From Rubritalea squalenifaciens DSM 18772 (GTDB lineage Bacteria > Verrucomicrobiota > Verrucomicrobiia > Verrucomicrobiales > Akkermansiaceae), in the NCBI RefSeq assembly GCF_900141815.1, contig NZ_FQYR01000003.1, positions 62,001 to 126,000 on the forward strand: a DNA stretch of 64,000 bases. The letters run 5' to 3'. The stretch's first letter is position 1, and each line of letters opens with the position of its first letter. Both the position numbers and the translations under genes were made by a program. Below, piece after piece: positions 23,524 through 31,844 of this stretch. A model generated the notes under the pieces. That model was not told the origin of the DNA. It made no database searches and saw nothing but the letters and a program-made list of their open reading frames with translations.

Positions 23524-24210
23524 ATGGGGGTGAGCATTTTTAGCACATTGCGGGTCTGGCATGATCCGGTGGCCCGGACAGGACCGGAGAACATGGCGGT
23601 GGATCAGCTGCTGCTGGAGGGTGTCTCTGAGGCTCCTGTGCTGCGTTTCTATGCCTGGTGCCGGCCAGAGGTAAGCTTTGGCTACTTCGAGTCCCTGGCG
23701 GAGGCCAGAGAGTCTTTTGAGGGGGGGGATCTGGAGTATGTGCGCCGCTGGACAGGTGGCGGGATCGTGGATCACCGGGTGGATATCACTTATACCCTGG
23801 TGGTGCCCCGCGAGCACGCGGTGGCGCAGATGCGCGGGGCGGGAAGCTATGAGGTGATCCACCGGGCGGTGGCTGAGGCGCTGGTGCAGAACGGGGTCTC
23901 CTGCAAGGTGATCCAGGTGAATGAGGGCGGCGGTGAGTCCGCGTGCTTCGTGAATCCGGTGGCTTTTGACATCACCGACAACCAGGGGAACAAGCTCGCC
24001 GGTGCCGGGCAGAAGCGCACCCGTTATGGTCTGCTCCATCAGGGAAGCGTGCAGGGGGTGAGGGAGCCGGAGAGCTGGAAGCAGGCGCTGGTGCAGGCTC
24101 TGTGTGATCATGCAGAGTCCTGGGAGCCAGAGGAAGAGCTGCTGGCTAAAGCTCAGGAAGTGGCGGCCCAGCGCTATGCCCAGCAGGACTGGCTGGAGAA
24201 ACGCCCTTGA
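23524..24210 (+). CDS. Lipoate-protein ligase A-family protein
   Basis: A 228-residue BPL/LplA-fold protein. I chose the ATG at 23524 because GGGGGAA lies just upstream; one at 23512 is also possible. RRWTGGGIVDHRVDITYTL near residues 76-94 is the family RRxTGGG lipoyl-AMP loop, and NKLAGAGQKRTRYG contains the conserved catalytic-type Lys. It lacks the separate C-terminal accessory domain of classical LplA. It may ligate lipoate or transfer octanoyl groups. GcvH, a lipoylated protein, is encoded 7 kb away, but a direct link is not shown. Confidence 0.78.
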   Translation: MGVSIFSTLRVWHDPVARTGPENMAVDQLLLEGVSEAPVLRFYAWCRPEVSFGYFESLAEARESFEGGDLEYVRRWTGGGIVDHRVDITYTLVVPREHAVAQMRGAGSYEVIHRAVAEALVQNGVSCKVIQVNEGGGESACFVNPVAFDITDNQGNKLAGAGQKRTRYGLLHQGSVQGVREPESWKQALVQALCDHAESWEPEEELLAKAQEVAAQRYAQQDWLEKRP

Positions 24211-24235
24211 GATTTTTTACCTCATCCTGAAACGA

Positions 24236-24268
24236 AAAAAACGCGAAGCAGGCAGCCTCGCGTTTTTT
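24236..24268. terminator. Bidirectional terminator between convergent genes
   Basis: AAAAAACGCGA pairs with TCGCGTTTTTT around a short loop. An A run and a T run flank the stem, so it can work for the rightward lipoate ligase gene and the leftward FHA gene. Confidence 0.8.
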
Positions 24269-24300
24269 GTTTTTGAAATAGTCTCTATGCCGTGCGGAGC

Positions 24301-25029
24301 TTACTCCGCTGGTTTCTCAGCAGGCTTTGCCGGGGCTTCCGGAGCTGGCTTGGCGAAGAGGAAGGTCTTGGTGTCCTGATAGTGGTGAACCACCAGCCCC
24401 AGCACGACCGCTCCAATGCAGAGGATCAGGAAGAGCAAGGTGGCGGCAGGGTTGCTGGTTGGTACCTTGGGCGCTGCTGCAGCGTAGGACGGGGCGGCGG
24501 CTGGCGCTGCAGCTACGGGAGCTGGCTGCTTCTTCGGCTGAGCTTTCTTGCGTGGTGCTTCTTCGAAGTCGTCATCATCGTCATCGAGGTCTTCGGCGAC
24601 TGGCTGCTTTTTCTTGCGCGGGGCTTCTTCGAAATCATCGTCGTCCTCGTCATCCGCTGCAGCGACACTGCTAGGGAACTGGACTTTCTCGTGTGGGGTG
24701 AAGTCTTCCTCAGAGAGTTGCTCCAGCTCCTCATCACTGAGAGTGAAGTGAAACTCTACATCATCCCCAATGTGGACGGTGAGATCGTCTTCAAGATCGA
24801 TCACGGAGAAACGGGTGTCATCGACCTTGAGGCCGTTGGTGGACTTCAGATCCTCCAGGATGAATCCGCCGGAGACTCGCTTCATCACACAGTGGTGGGT
24901 GGAGGCGGAGCCAGCTTCGATACGGATGTCATTGTCTGATGCGCGGCCAATGCTTGTGGACTCGCGGTCCAGCTTGAGGCGATAAGGCTGCGGGGATCTA
25001 CCAGGTTCTGTGATCGTGATTCTTGGCAT
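24301..25029 (-). CDS. FHA-domain membrane protein with acidic repeats
   Basis: A 242-residue protein. Residues 1-105 form a forkhead-associated domain, with SIGRASDNDI near 26-35, STHHC near 43-47 and LKSTNGLKV; it should bind phosphothreonine peptides. A linker has two copies of a DDDDFEEAPRKK repeat and an Ala/Pro/Lys-rich stretch, followed by one membrane helix (about 195-213, LLFLILCIGAVVLGLVV) and a Pro/Ala tail. The FHA domain would face the cytoplasm on an inner membrane anchor. No kinase gene is adjacent, so the partner is unknown. Confidence 0.85.
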   Translation of the reverse strand: MPRITITEPGRSPQPYRLKLDRESTSIGRASDNDIRIEAGSASTHHCVMKRVSGGFILEDLKSTNGLKVDDTRFSVIDLEDDLTVHIGDDVEFHFTLSDEELEQLSEEDFTPHEKVQFPSSVAAADDEDDDDFEEAPRKKKQPVAEDLDDDDDDFEEAPRKKAQPKKQPAPVAAAPAAAPSYAAAAPKVPTSNPAATLLFLILCIGAVVLGLVVHHYQDTKTFLFAKPAPEAPAKPAEKPAE

Positions 25030-25140
25030 AGTTTTAGAGCTTTCTGTGAATAACGCTAGGCAAGTTTGTTTGACTTACAAAGCAAAAAAGGTGTCTGTAT
25101 CATCAACCTACTAAGGGAGTAGGGGAAATAAGTTTCAGTC

Positions 25141-25902
25141 ATGCCTGTTAGTTTTTTTAGAAAGTCACTTTCGTTTCTCGCTTTGTTGGTTTTCAGCCTG
25201 CCTCTGATAGGGGGCGAGCTGAGAGTGGTCTCCTATAATATTAAGCATGGCGAGGGCATGGATGGGAAGCTGGATCTGGAGCGAACCGCAGCGGTGCTGA
25301 AGAAGCTCAACGCCGATGTCATCGCCCTGCAAGAGGTGGACAAGAATTGCATCCGCAGTGGAGGTGTGGACCAGGCGGCCACTCTGGCCAAGATGCTGGG
25401 TATGCATCATTATTTTGGAAAAGCGATCCCTCTCGGCAAGGGGGAGTACGGCAATGCCGTGCTGAGTAAATTCCCTATAGAGGCTACCAAGCTGCACCAG
25501 CTCCCGGGCGCAGGTGAGAAGCGGGTGGTAGCGGAAGTCCAGGTTAAGGTGGGCGGGGAGAAAGTTTCCATCTGCAGCAATCACCTAGACCACAAGTCAG
25601 AGCAGGTTCGCATGCAGCAGATCGAGGCCTTTGCGGCTGCTGTGGCTGACTACCAGCACCCTTTGTTGCTGACAGGTGATTTCAATGCCCAGCCGGACTC
25701 CAAGGTGATGGCTTATTGCCGTAAGCAATGGACGCTTGTGGACAAAGAAGGTGCGAAAAAGACCTGTCCGGCTACGAATCCTCGTGTGGAGATCGATTAC
25801 TGTGTCCTCCTTAATTGGAAGGTGAAGAAGGCGTTCAGCCGTGTGGTCGACGAATCTGTAGCCTCTGATCACCGCCCAGTCCTTACGGTGCTGCAATGGT
25901 GA
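25141..25902 (+). CDS. Exported endonuclease/exonuclease/phosphatase-family hydrolase
   Basis: A 253-residue protein with an N-terminal signal peptide (basic MPVSFFRKS, then LALLVFSLPLIGG). The EEP fold motifs are VVSYNIKHG, VIALQEVD (metal Glu), SNHLDHKS, LTGDFNAQPDS and the terminal SDHRPVL (catalytic His). Exported members are usually phosphodiesterases or nucleases acting on extracellular DNA or sugar/inositol phosphates. The substrate cannot be chosen from sequence. The gene is divergent from the FHA protein and stands alone. Confidence 0.85.
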   Translation: MPVSFFRKSLSFLALLVFSLPLIGGELRVVSYNIKHGEGMDGKLDLERTAAVLKKLNADVIALQEVDKNCIRSGGVDQAATLAKMLGMHHYFGKAIPLGKGEYGNAVLSKFPIEATKLHQLPGAGEKRVVAEVQVKVGGEKVSICSNHLDHKSEQVRMQQIEAFAAAVADYQHPLLLTGDFNAQPDSKVMAYCRKQWTLVDKEGAKKTCPATNPRVEIDYCVLLNWKVKKAFSRVVDESVASDHRPVLTVLQW

Positions 25903-26352
25903 TGACCTGAAGCGGTGAAATCGCTTGTTTTTCTATGATATGCAATATCTGTATCATGTGAATAATATAACCACTAGGTTATGTTTAAATGATATAAATA
26001 GTGCTCGCTTGGGATAGATCAGTAAAGGGTGTGTATCTGGCTGAGACTAGGTGGGCTACTGCTCTTTTTTAGGGTGAATAAAATGCCATTTTAGCCATTT
26101 GAGGCACCGTTTCACAATGGGGGGTTAATGTTTATTCATGATAAGGTAATTAAGTTATAAATAGATTACTTGTTGTAATAGGTAAACTTATCTTGATGGT
26201 GAATTTGTGAGCAGTAGTGTTTTTGTGTAACTGTTGAAAATAAAGTGAGTTGTGAATAATAATTGTGACGTGTCGAGAGCTGTATGTGATGACTTGGCAC
26301 TTAACATGTAAATCGGTGAAACACTCGACTGTTTCAGAAACCCCCCGCAATT
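25903..26352. other. 450-bp AT-rich intergenic stretch
   Basis: No gene is visible on either strand. The right part carries a candidate promoter for the PEP-CTERM gene. No repeat or strong hairpin stands out. Confidence 0.5.
26234..26262 (+). promoter_or_regulatory. Candidate promoter for the PEP-CTERM gene
   Basis: TTGAAA at 26234-26239 and TAATAA at 26257-26262 with a 17-bp spacer, about 90 bases upstream of the ATG. Confidence 0.4.
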
Positions 26353-27030
26353 ATGAAAGCAAAAACAGCACTAAACGGCATCATTGCTAGTGCGCCTTTG
26401 GTCTTTGCCAGCGCCGCATCAGCGGTTGTCGTTAACTTCTCATTCAGTCCGTTTGAGTATGATTATCCGGACGCTTCCGACCTAGATCCCATTGTTATAT
26501 CTGGTACTTTGGTTGGTGATGAGGATGTTGCCAGTGGTCCTGTATCTATTACAGTTACCAATAATTCAATCCCAGGAGATGACTGGATTACTTCAGATGC
26601 TCCTACAATCACACTGATCGCCTTTGATGGTGATATATTACCTGCGCCAGACAGCTGGACAGGATCAGATCCCAGTGTTGATTTCGAATTAGATGGAATG
26701 AACCTTCCAGGCGGCAACAATCTCACTCCTGACTTTAACAGTGACTTTGGACTGGGAGCAGCTCCGCCTCCAGCTCATACGGGTCTGGATCCAGGGGAGA
26801 CCCTGACTATTAACTTTACTGGTAGTTTCGATGATATCTACGAAGCCCTATACAATGGCGATCTTCGCATCGGACTCCATGTTCAGCAAATTGGTGATGA
26901 TTTTGGCAACTCAGCATCATACATCAATGATACGCCACCACCACCGCCGGATGATGAAATCCCTGAACCTAGTTCTGGTGTGCTAGTACTCCTAACATCG
27001 TTAGGTTTCTTGATCCGTCGTCGACGCTAG
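26353..27030 (+). CDS. PEP-CTERM sorting domain protein
   Basis: A 225-residue exported protein. The N-terminal signal has a hydrophobic stretch ending in ASAASAVV. The middle is an acidic, Asp/Pro-rich beta domain. The C-terminus has EIPEPSSG, a hydrophobic helix and RRRR, the tripartite PEP-CTERM signal recognised by exosortase for surface sorting. The mature domain is not recognised. PEP-CTERM proteins in Verrucomicrobiota are linked to exopolysaccharide and surface structures. Exosortase genes are not in the window. Confidence 0.88.
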   Translation: MKAKTALNGIIASAPLVFASAASAVVVNFSFSPFEYDYPDASDLDPIVISGTLVGDEDVASGPVSITVTNNSIPGDDWITSDAPTITLIAFDGDILPAPDSWTGSDPSVDFELDGMNLPGGNNLTPDFNSDFGLGAAPPPAHTGLDPGETLTINFTGSFDDIYEALYNGDLRIGLHVQQIGDDFGNSASYINDTPPPPPDDEIPEPSSGVLVLLTSLGFLIRRRR

Positions 27031-27068
27031 GGGGTGATTGACAACAACGGAAAATATAAACACACCAA

Positions 27069-27105
27069 CCTCGTCCTTGAGTAATCAAGGGCGAGGACTT
27101 TTTTT
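27069..27105 (+). terminator. Terminator of the PEP-CTERM gene
   Basis: CCTCGTCCTTGA and TCAAGGGCGAGG pair with one mismatch around a four-base loop, followed by ACTTTTTTT. It is a classic intrinsic terminator and lies between convergent genes. Confidence 0.85.
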
Positions 27106-27110
27106 AGCAT

Positions 27111-28490
27111 CTAGGCAAGTATCTGGAGGAGCCGCTCGGCGATCATCTCATCCTGCCAGCTGAAGATGGTGCGCAGGTCGAGCAGGAAGCTGTCCTCCTG
27201 GGTGTAGCCCACGATGGCTGGCGAGCCAATGCGTAGCTCCCGGGAGAGCTTGTTCAGACTGATTCCAGTCGGCTCAATCTTGAGGGCGATGGAGGGAATC
27301 TCCGAACGGGGCATGGTGCCACCACCAGTCGTGGCTGTAGCCTCAGTGACAGAGAGGGTGCCCTTGGTGATGGTGGAAAGCTTGGAAGCGATCGCCCCCG
27401 CACGAGTGGTGAGTTCATCCAACGGTGCGGCAAGAGCTTTGAGGACGGGCACGTCTGTCTCTTTAGGTGTGGACTGAGTGCGGAGGTATTCGTCGATACT
27501 CTCCTGCAGCGCGGCGAGGATGAGTTTATCGCACCTAACAGCGCGGAAGAAGGGCTCTTTTTTGATGCCAGCGATGAAGTCTTTGCGCCCGGCGATGATG
27601 CCTGACTGCGGTCCGCCTAACAGCTTGTCTCCGGAGAAGCAGACTAGGTCGATCCCGTTGCGTAGAGCTTCCTGCGGGGTCGGCTCATGGTCGATGGGGG
27701 CGAGGTCATCCGTGTGCATGACGGCGCCTGAGCCGAGGTCTTCGATGAGAGGGATGCCGTGTTTTTTGGCCAGTTCGGCGATCTCTGGAACAGGAGGTTC
27801 CGCGGTGAAGCCTTCGATGTAGAAGTTGGAGCGGTGGACCTTGAGAATGAGTGCGGTGTTCGGGCCGATGGCTTTCTCGTAGTCACGCAGGTGAGTCTTG
27901 TTAGTAGCCCCTACCTCTACGAGCTTGGCTCCGGAGGTCTCCAGGATTTCTGGAACGCGGAAGCCTCCGCCGATTTCCACCAGCTCAGAGCGAGAGACGA
28001 TCACCTCTTTCTTCTCGCCTGAGGTGAAGTGGCGAAGCATGAGTACCAGCGCCGCCGCGCAGTTGTTCACGGCCGTGGCGGCCTCGGCATCGACCAGGCA
28101 GGCGAGGGCGGTTTCCAGATAGCCAGCGCGCTTGCCACGGTTGCCTTCCGGCAGGTTGAACTCCAGGTTCGAATAGCCGGTGGCGATTTCTTCCAGAGCG
28201 GAAGCTGCGGTTTTCCCTAGGGGGGAGCGGCCAAGGTTCGTATGGATCAAGACGCCCGTGCCATTGATGACTGGTTGCAGGCGAGACGCAGCGAAGGCCT
28301 GCAGCGCCGTAGTGATTGATTCCTCGATCTCTTCCCGGCTGGCTTCCTTGCCACCCAATAGCTGTTTACGCCAGTCGGCTACCTCATGGCGTACAAAGGC
28401 CACAACGAGCGGCTTGGGCAGATTGGTTAGCGGAAGCAGGCTTTGGGTGAACTTCTCGACAGATGGTAGAGCGCGGAGTGCTTGAGACAT
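27111..28490 (-). CDS. selA: L-seryl-tRNA(Sec) selenium transferase
   Basis: A 459-residue PLP enzyme with the SelA N-terminal domain (ALPSVEKF, then INGTGVLIHTNLGRSPLG). The fold-type I core carries SRSELVEIGGGFRVPEI, EDLGSGA, and the PLP lysine in FSGDKLLGGPQSG. It converts Ser-tRNA(Sec) to Sec-tRNA(Sec) using selenophosphate, so the organism should incorporate selenocysteine. The partners selB, selC and selD are not in the window. A hypothetical exported protein gene lies 10 bp upstream on the same strand, but it is probably unrelated in function. Confidence 0.93.
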   Translation of the reverse strand: MSQALRALPSVEKFTQSLLPLTNLPKPLVVAFVRHEVADWRKQLLGGKEASREEIEESITTALQAFAASRLQPVINGTGVLIHTNLGRSPLGKTAASALEEIATGYSNLEFNLPEGNRGKRAGYLETALACLVDAEAATAVNNCAAALVLMLRHFTSGEKKEVIVSRSELVEIGGGFRVPEILETSGAKLVEVGATNKTHLRDYEKAIGPNTALILKVHRSNFYIEGFTAEPPVPEIAELAKKHGIPLIEDLGSGAVMHTDDLAPIDHEPTPQEALRNGIDLVCFSGDKLLGGPQSGIIAGRKDFIAGIKKEPFFRAVRCDKLILAALQESIDEYLRTQSTPKETDVPVLKALAAPLDELTTRAGAIASKLSTITKGTLSVTEATATTGGGTMPRSEIPSIALKIEPTGISLNKLSRELRIGSPAIVGYTQEDSFLLDLRTIFSWQDEMIAERLLQILA

Positions 28491-28500
28491 TGGTTAGAAA

Positions 28501-29235
28501 CTAGCCTTTAAAGTTAAGTTGTCGATCCAGAGATTCTTCAGCGGCTTTCTGGTAATCGATGACCCCTTGACCGTAATCGGCATCCTGATAGGTCCAGCCG
28601 TGATTGGCCTTCATTTCCTCTAGTTCAGGCTGTTTGGCCTTCGCTTCCGAATACGGCATGGTGGTCATGGTGAAGTAGAAGTCCACAGGCTTGGGTTTTA
28701 TTCCTTCTTTTTCAGCCTGTATGCAAGACATATCCAAGTAGTGAAACTCAGCTTCGTTGGTATTTGTCTCTAAGCTCCATGCTCCGGCCTGTAGCGTAAA
28801 GTTGTTATGAGAGGCTCGAGAGCCATTGAAGTGTAGGTGATTGGCTGACTCGATAAAGCCACTACAGATGAATTCCAGGTTCAGGGGTGCGAAGCTTTTA
28901 AACTTCTTATCGTAGGCCAATTGCTCATCGACGGTTAGCAGAGCGTATTTATCAATGACAATCAGGGGCTCCTCGTGAACCTTGCCGTCGGTATGGATGT
29001 AGTTGATCATTTTTTTTACCAACTTGCCGTCGTAGAGCATTTTGCACTCTAGGTAGACGACTTCATCTTTGCCCGGTTTGGCCCGGAAGACGTGTTTCTC
29101 GATGTTGAGATCACTGGGCGAGAGGTACTCGGCTGAATTGAGAGGCTTCTCCGGATCTGTCTGGTCAGGCCAGATGGAAATGACCAAAGCGGCACACGCG
29201 ATGCCAAAGGTGGTGAAGTGGAATGCTTTGTTCAT
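28501..29235 (-). CDS. Membrane-anchored hypothetical protein
   Basis: A 244-residue protein with one N-terminal hydrophobic segment (FHFTTFGIACAALVISIW), either a signal anchor or an uncleaved signal. The remainder is soluble and beta-rich with a SRASHNNFTL strand and a helical C-terminus. I recognise no domain. It starts 2 bp after the stop of the rhomboid-like gene, so the two are probably co-transcribed and may act together at the membrane. Confidence 0.6.
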   Translation of the reverse strand: MNKAFHFTTFGIACAALVISIWPDQTDPEKPLNSAEYLSPSDLNIEKHVFRAKPGKDEVVYLECKMLYDGKLVKKMINYIHTDGKVHEEPLIVIDKYALLTVDEQLAYDKKFKSFAPLNLEFICSGFIESANHLHFNGSRASHNNFTLQAGAWSLETNTNEAEFHYLDMSCIQAEKEGIKPKPVDFYFTMTTMPYSEAKAKQPELEEMKANHGWTYQDADYGQGVIDYQKAAEESLDRQLNFKG

Positions 29236-29237
29236 GG

Positions 29238-30038
29238 CTACTTCGGCAAATGCTCAAGGCAGTAGTCGTTGCCGTCATGGGAGACGCGGAATTCCTTTTC
29301 CGGGTGGGTGACGTCATTGGCTCCGCACGCAGAGCAGATGTGGAAGGGAGTGCGCTCACGGCTGTAGGCCATGGACTTGAACTTTCGTCTTCTTTTAAAA
29401 CTGGAGCGTTCTCCTCTGGCCTGCATGAATCTCATCGGGATCGCGACGATCAGGTAGTTGGAGAGTGCCACGATGGTGAAGACGGCTATTTCCGCCGAGC
29501 CCAGACAGCTCAGCCCCATTATGAGTCCGGTGAAGGCGGCGATGATCCAGATCGGGCAGGGGATCACGAAGAACAGCATCAAGGTGAAGCGGGGATTGTA
29601 GGTGGCGAAGGCAAACAAGATGGAAGCTCCCAAATAGATTCCGCTCATAGGGGGAGAGGACTCAAAGACCAGCGCCATGATCAAGTTGGCAGCCAGCGTG
29701 CTGAGGAATCCCCACAGGACAAAGAGATTGGTGCGAAAAACTCCCCATTGGTACTCGAGGGAGTCGCTAAAGATGAAAAGGAGCATCATCCCAAAAAAGG
29801 CCCAGATGGCACTGAATGAACCCATGGCCACAGCCTTTGGAGCCAGAATGAAGGAGAAAAGCCTCCAGTATTCTCCAGCTTTGATCTTCTCAAAATCGAA
29901 GTCCAGAGCCATGACGATCTCAGGTTTTGCTGCTCCCATGAGAAATGTTCCAAAAAATATGATGGCCAAATATCGGATCAATCCGGGGATTGCCCAGTTG
30001 CCGAATTTGCGTTCAAAAGAGTTGAGAATTTGGTCCAT
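29238..30038 (-). CDS. Rhomboid-like membrane protein with C-terminal Cys motif
   Basis: A 266-residue protein with about six membrane helices in a rhomboid-like order: EYWRLFSFILAP, then WGFLSTLAAN, then GIYLGASILFAF. A rhomboid protease would have GxSG in that helix; here it reads GASI, and no clear catalytic His follows, so it may be a proteolytically inactive relative. The cytoplasmic tail is basic and holds CSACG and a later CLEH, a possible zinc knuckle. It forms a pair with the hypothetical protein 2 bp downstream. Confidence 0.6.
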   Translation of the reverse strand: MDQILNSFERKFGNWAIPGLIRYLAIIFFGTFLMGAAKPEIVMALDFDFEKIKAGEYWRLFSFILAPKAVAMGSFSAIWAFFGMMLLFIFSDSLEYQWGVFRTNLFVLWGFLSTLAANLIMALVFESSPPMSGIYLGASILFAFATYNPRFTLMLFFVIPCPIWIIAAFTGLIMGLSCLGSAEIAVFTIVALSNYLIVAIPMRFMQARGERSSFKRRRKFKSMAYSRERTPFHICSACGANDVTHPEKEFRVSHDGNDYCLEHLPK

Positions 30039-30237
30039 ATTGAATGGGCATAGCTAAGACATCCATTGAGCCTCTAGCAAGGGAGAATTTCAGATATTAA
30101 ATTGGTCATACAGCTAGCTATAATACAGCTTGTATCACCTGTATTTTCAATGGTTTTGCAGTGATCAAAAAATGCGGAGGGGTGCTGAATGTGAGTGGTT
30201 GACACAGGTAACGCTTGCTATCATGTTCCCGCCCGTG

Positions 30238-31320
<1,083 letters not shown>

Positions 31321-31364
31321 ATCTAGTCCAATCACACCAAGTTTCACCAACCTAACTAACTACT

Positions 31365-31745
31365 ATGAGCGTACCAGAAAATCTTCGTTACACAGCCGAC
31401 CACGAGTGGGTTCTCCTTGAAGGAGACGTTGCTACCGTCGGTATCACAGATCACGCACAGGAAGAACTCACCGACATCGTTTTCGTCGAGCTGCCAGAAA
31501 TCGGCCGCGAGTGCGAAGAGGAAGAAGGTGTGGCTGTTGTTGAGTCCGTTAAAGCTGCTTCAGACATCTACGCACCACTCGCTGGTGAGATCGTAGGCGC
31601 TAACGAAGCTCTCGAAGCTGACCCAGCACTCGTTAACACAGATCCACACGGTGAAGGCTGGATCTTCAAGATCAAGCTCAGCGATCCTTCCCAGGTTGAA
31701 GGCCTGATGGATGCCGCTGCTTACACCGCCCACATCGGCGGATAA
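31365..31745 (+). CDS. gcvH: Glycine cleavage system H protein
   Basis: A 126-residue lipoyl-domain protein: RYTADHEWV at the start, ITDHAQEELTDIVFVELP, and the lipoylation site ESVKAAS with K63. The lipoyl arm carries the aminomethyl group from GcvP to GcvT and is reoxidised by dihydrolipoamide dehydrogenase. It lies 44 bp after gcvT. The lipoate-ligase-like protein encoded at 23.5 kb could modify it. Confidence 0.96.
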   Translation: MSVPENLRYTADHEWVLLEGDVATVGITDHAQEELTDIVFVELPEIGRECEEEEGVAVVESVKAASDIYAPLAGEIVGANEALEADPALVNTDPHGEGWIFKIKLSDPSQVEGLMDAAAYTAHIGG

Positions 31746-31775
31746 GTTAAAGCTGAATTTTCTCTATATGGAAAC

Positions 31776-31804
31776 AAGGGCGCGCTGGTCATCAGCTCGC
31801 CCTT
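31776..31804 (+). terminator. Hairpin between gcvH and gcvP, possible attenuator
   Basis: AAGGGCGCGCTG and CAGCTCGCCCTT form a stem with one mismatch and a five-base loop, but the following bases (AGTTCTTC) are not a T run. It may damp readthrough into gcvP or stabilise the gcvTH mRNA. Confidence 0.45.
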
Positions 31805-31844
31805 AGTTCTTCAAAACCGAATAACAAAGAATTAATTAGACGAT

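Noticed and set aside
23089-24111. Leftward frame of 340 codons opposite the lipoate ligase gene
   Set aside because: It is antisense to clear LplA-family motifs and partly out of frame with the DAHP synthase gene, and it has no recognisable protein features.
27111-28490. A selenoprotein in the window to go with selA
   Set aside because: No gene with an in-frame TGA flanked by conserved redox-protein sequence was found.
30040-30237. Glycine riboswitch upstream of gcvT
   Set aside because: I looked for the paired aptamer cores expected before gcv operons and found no matching conserved segments; only a possible promoter is there.
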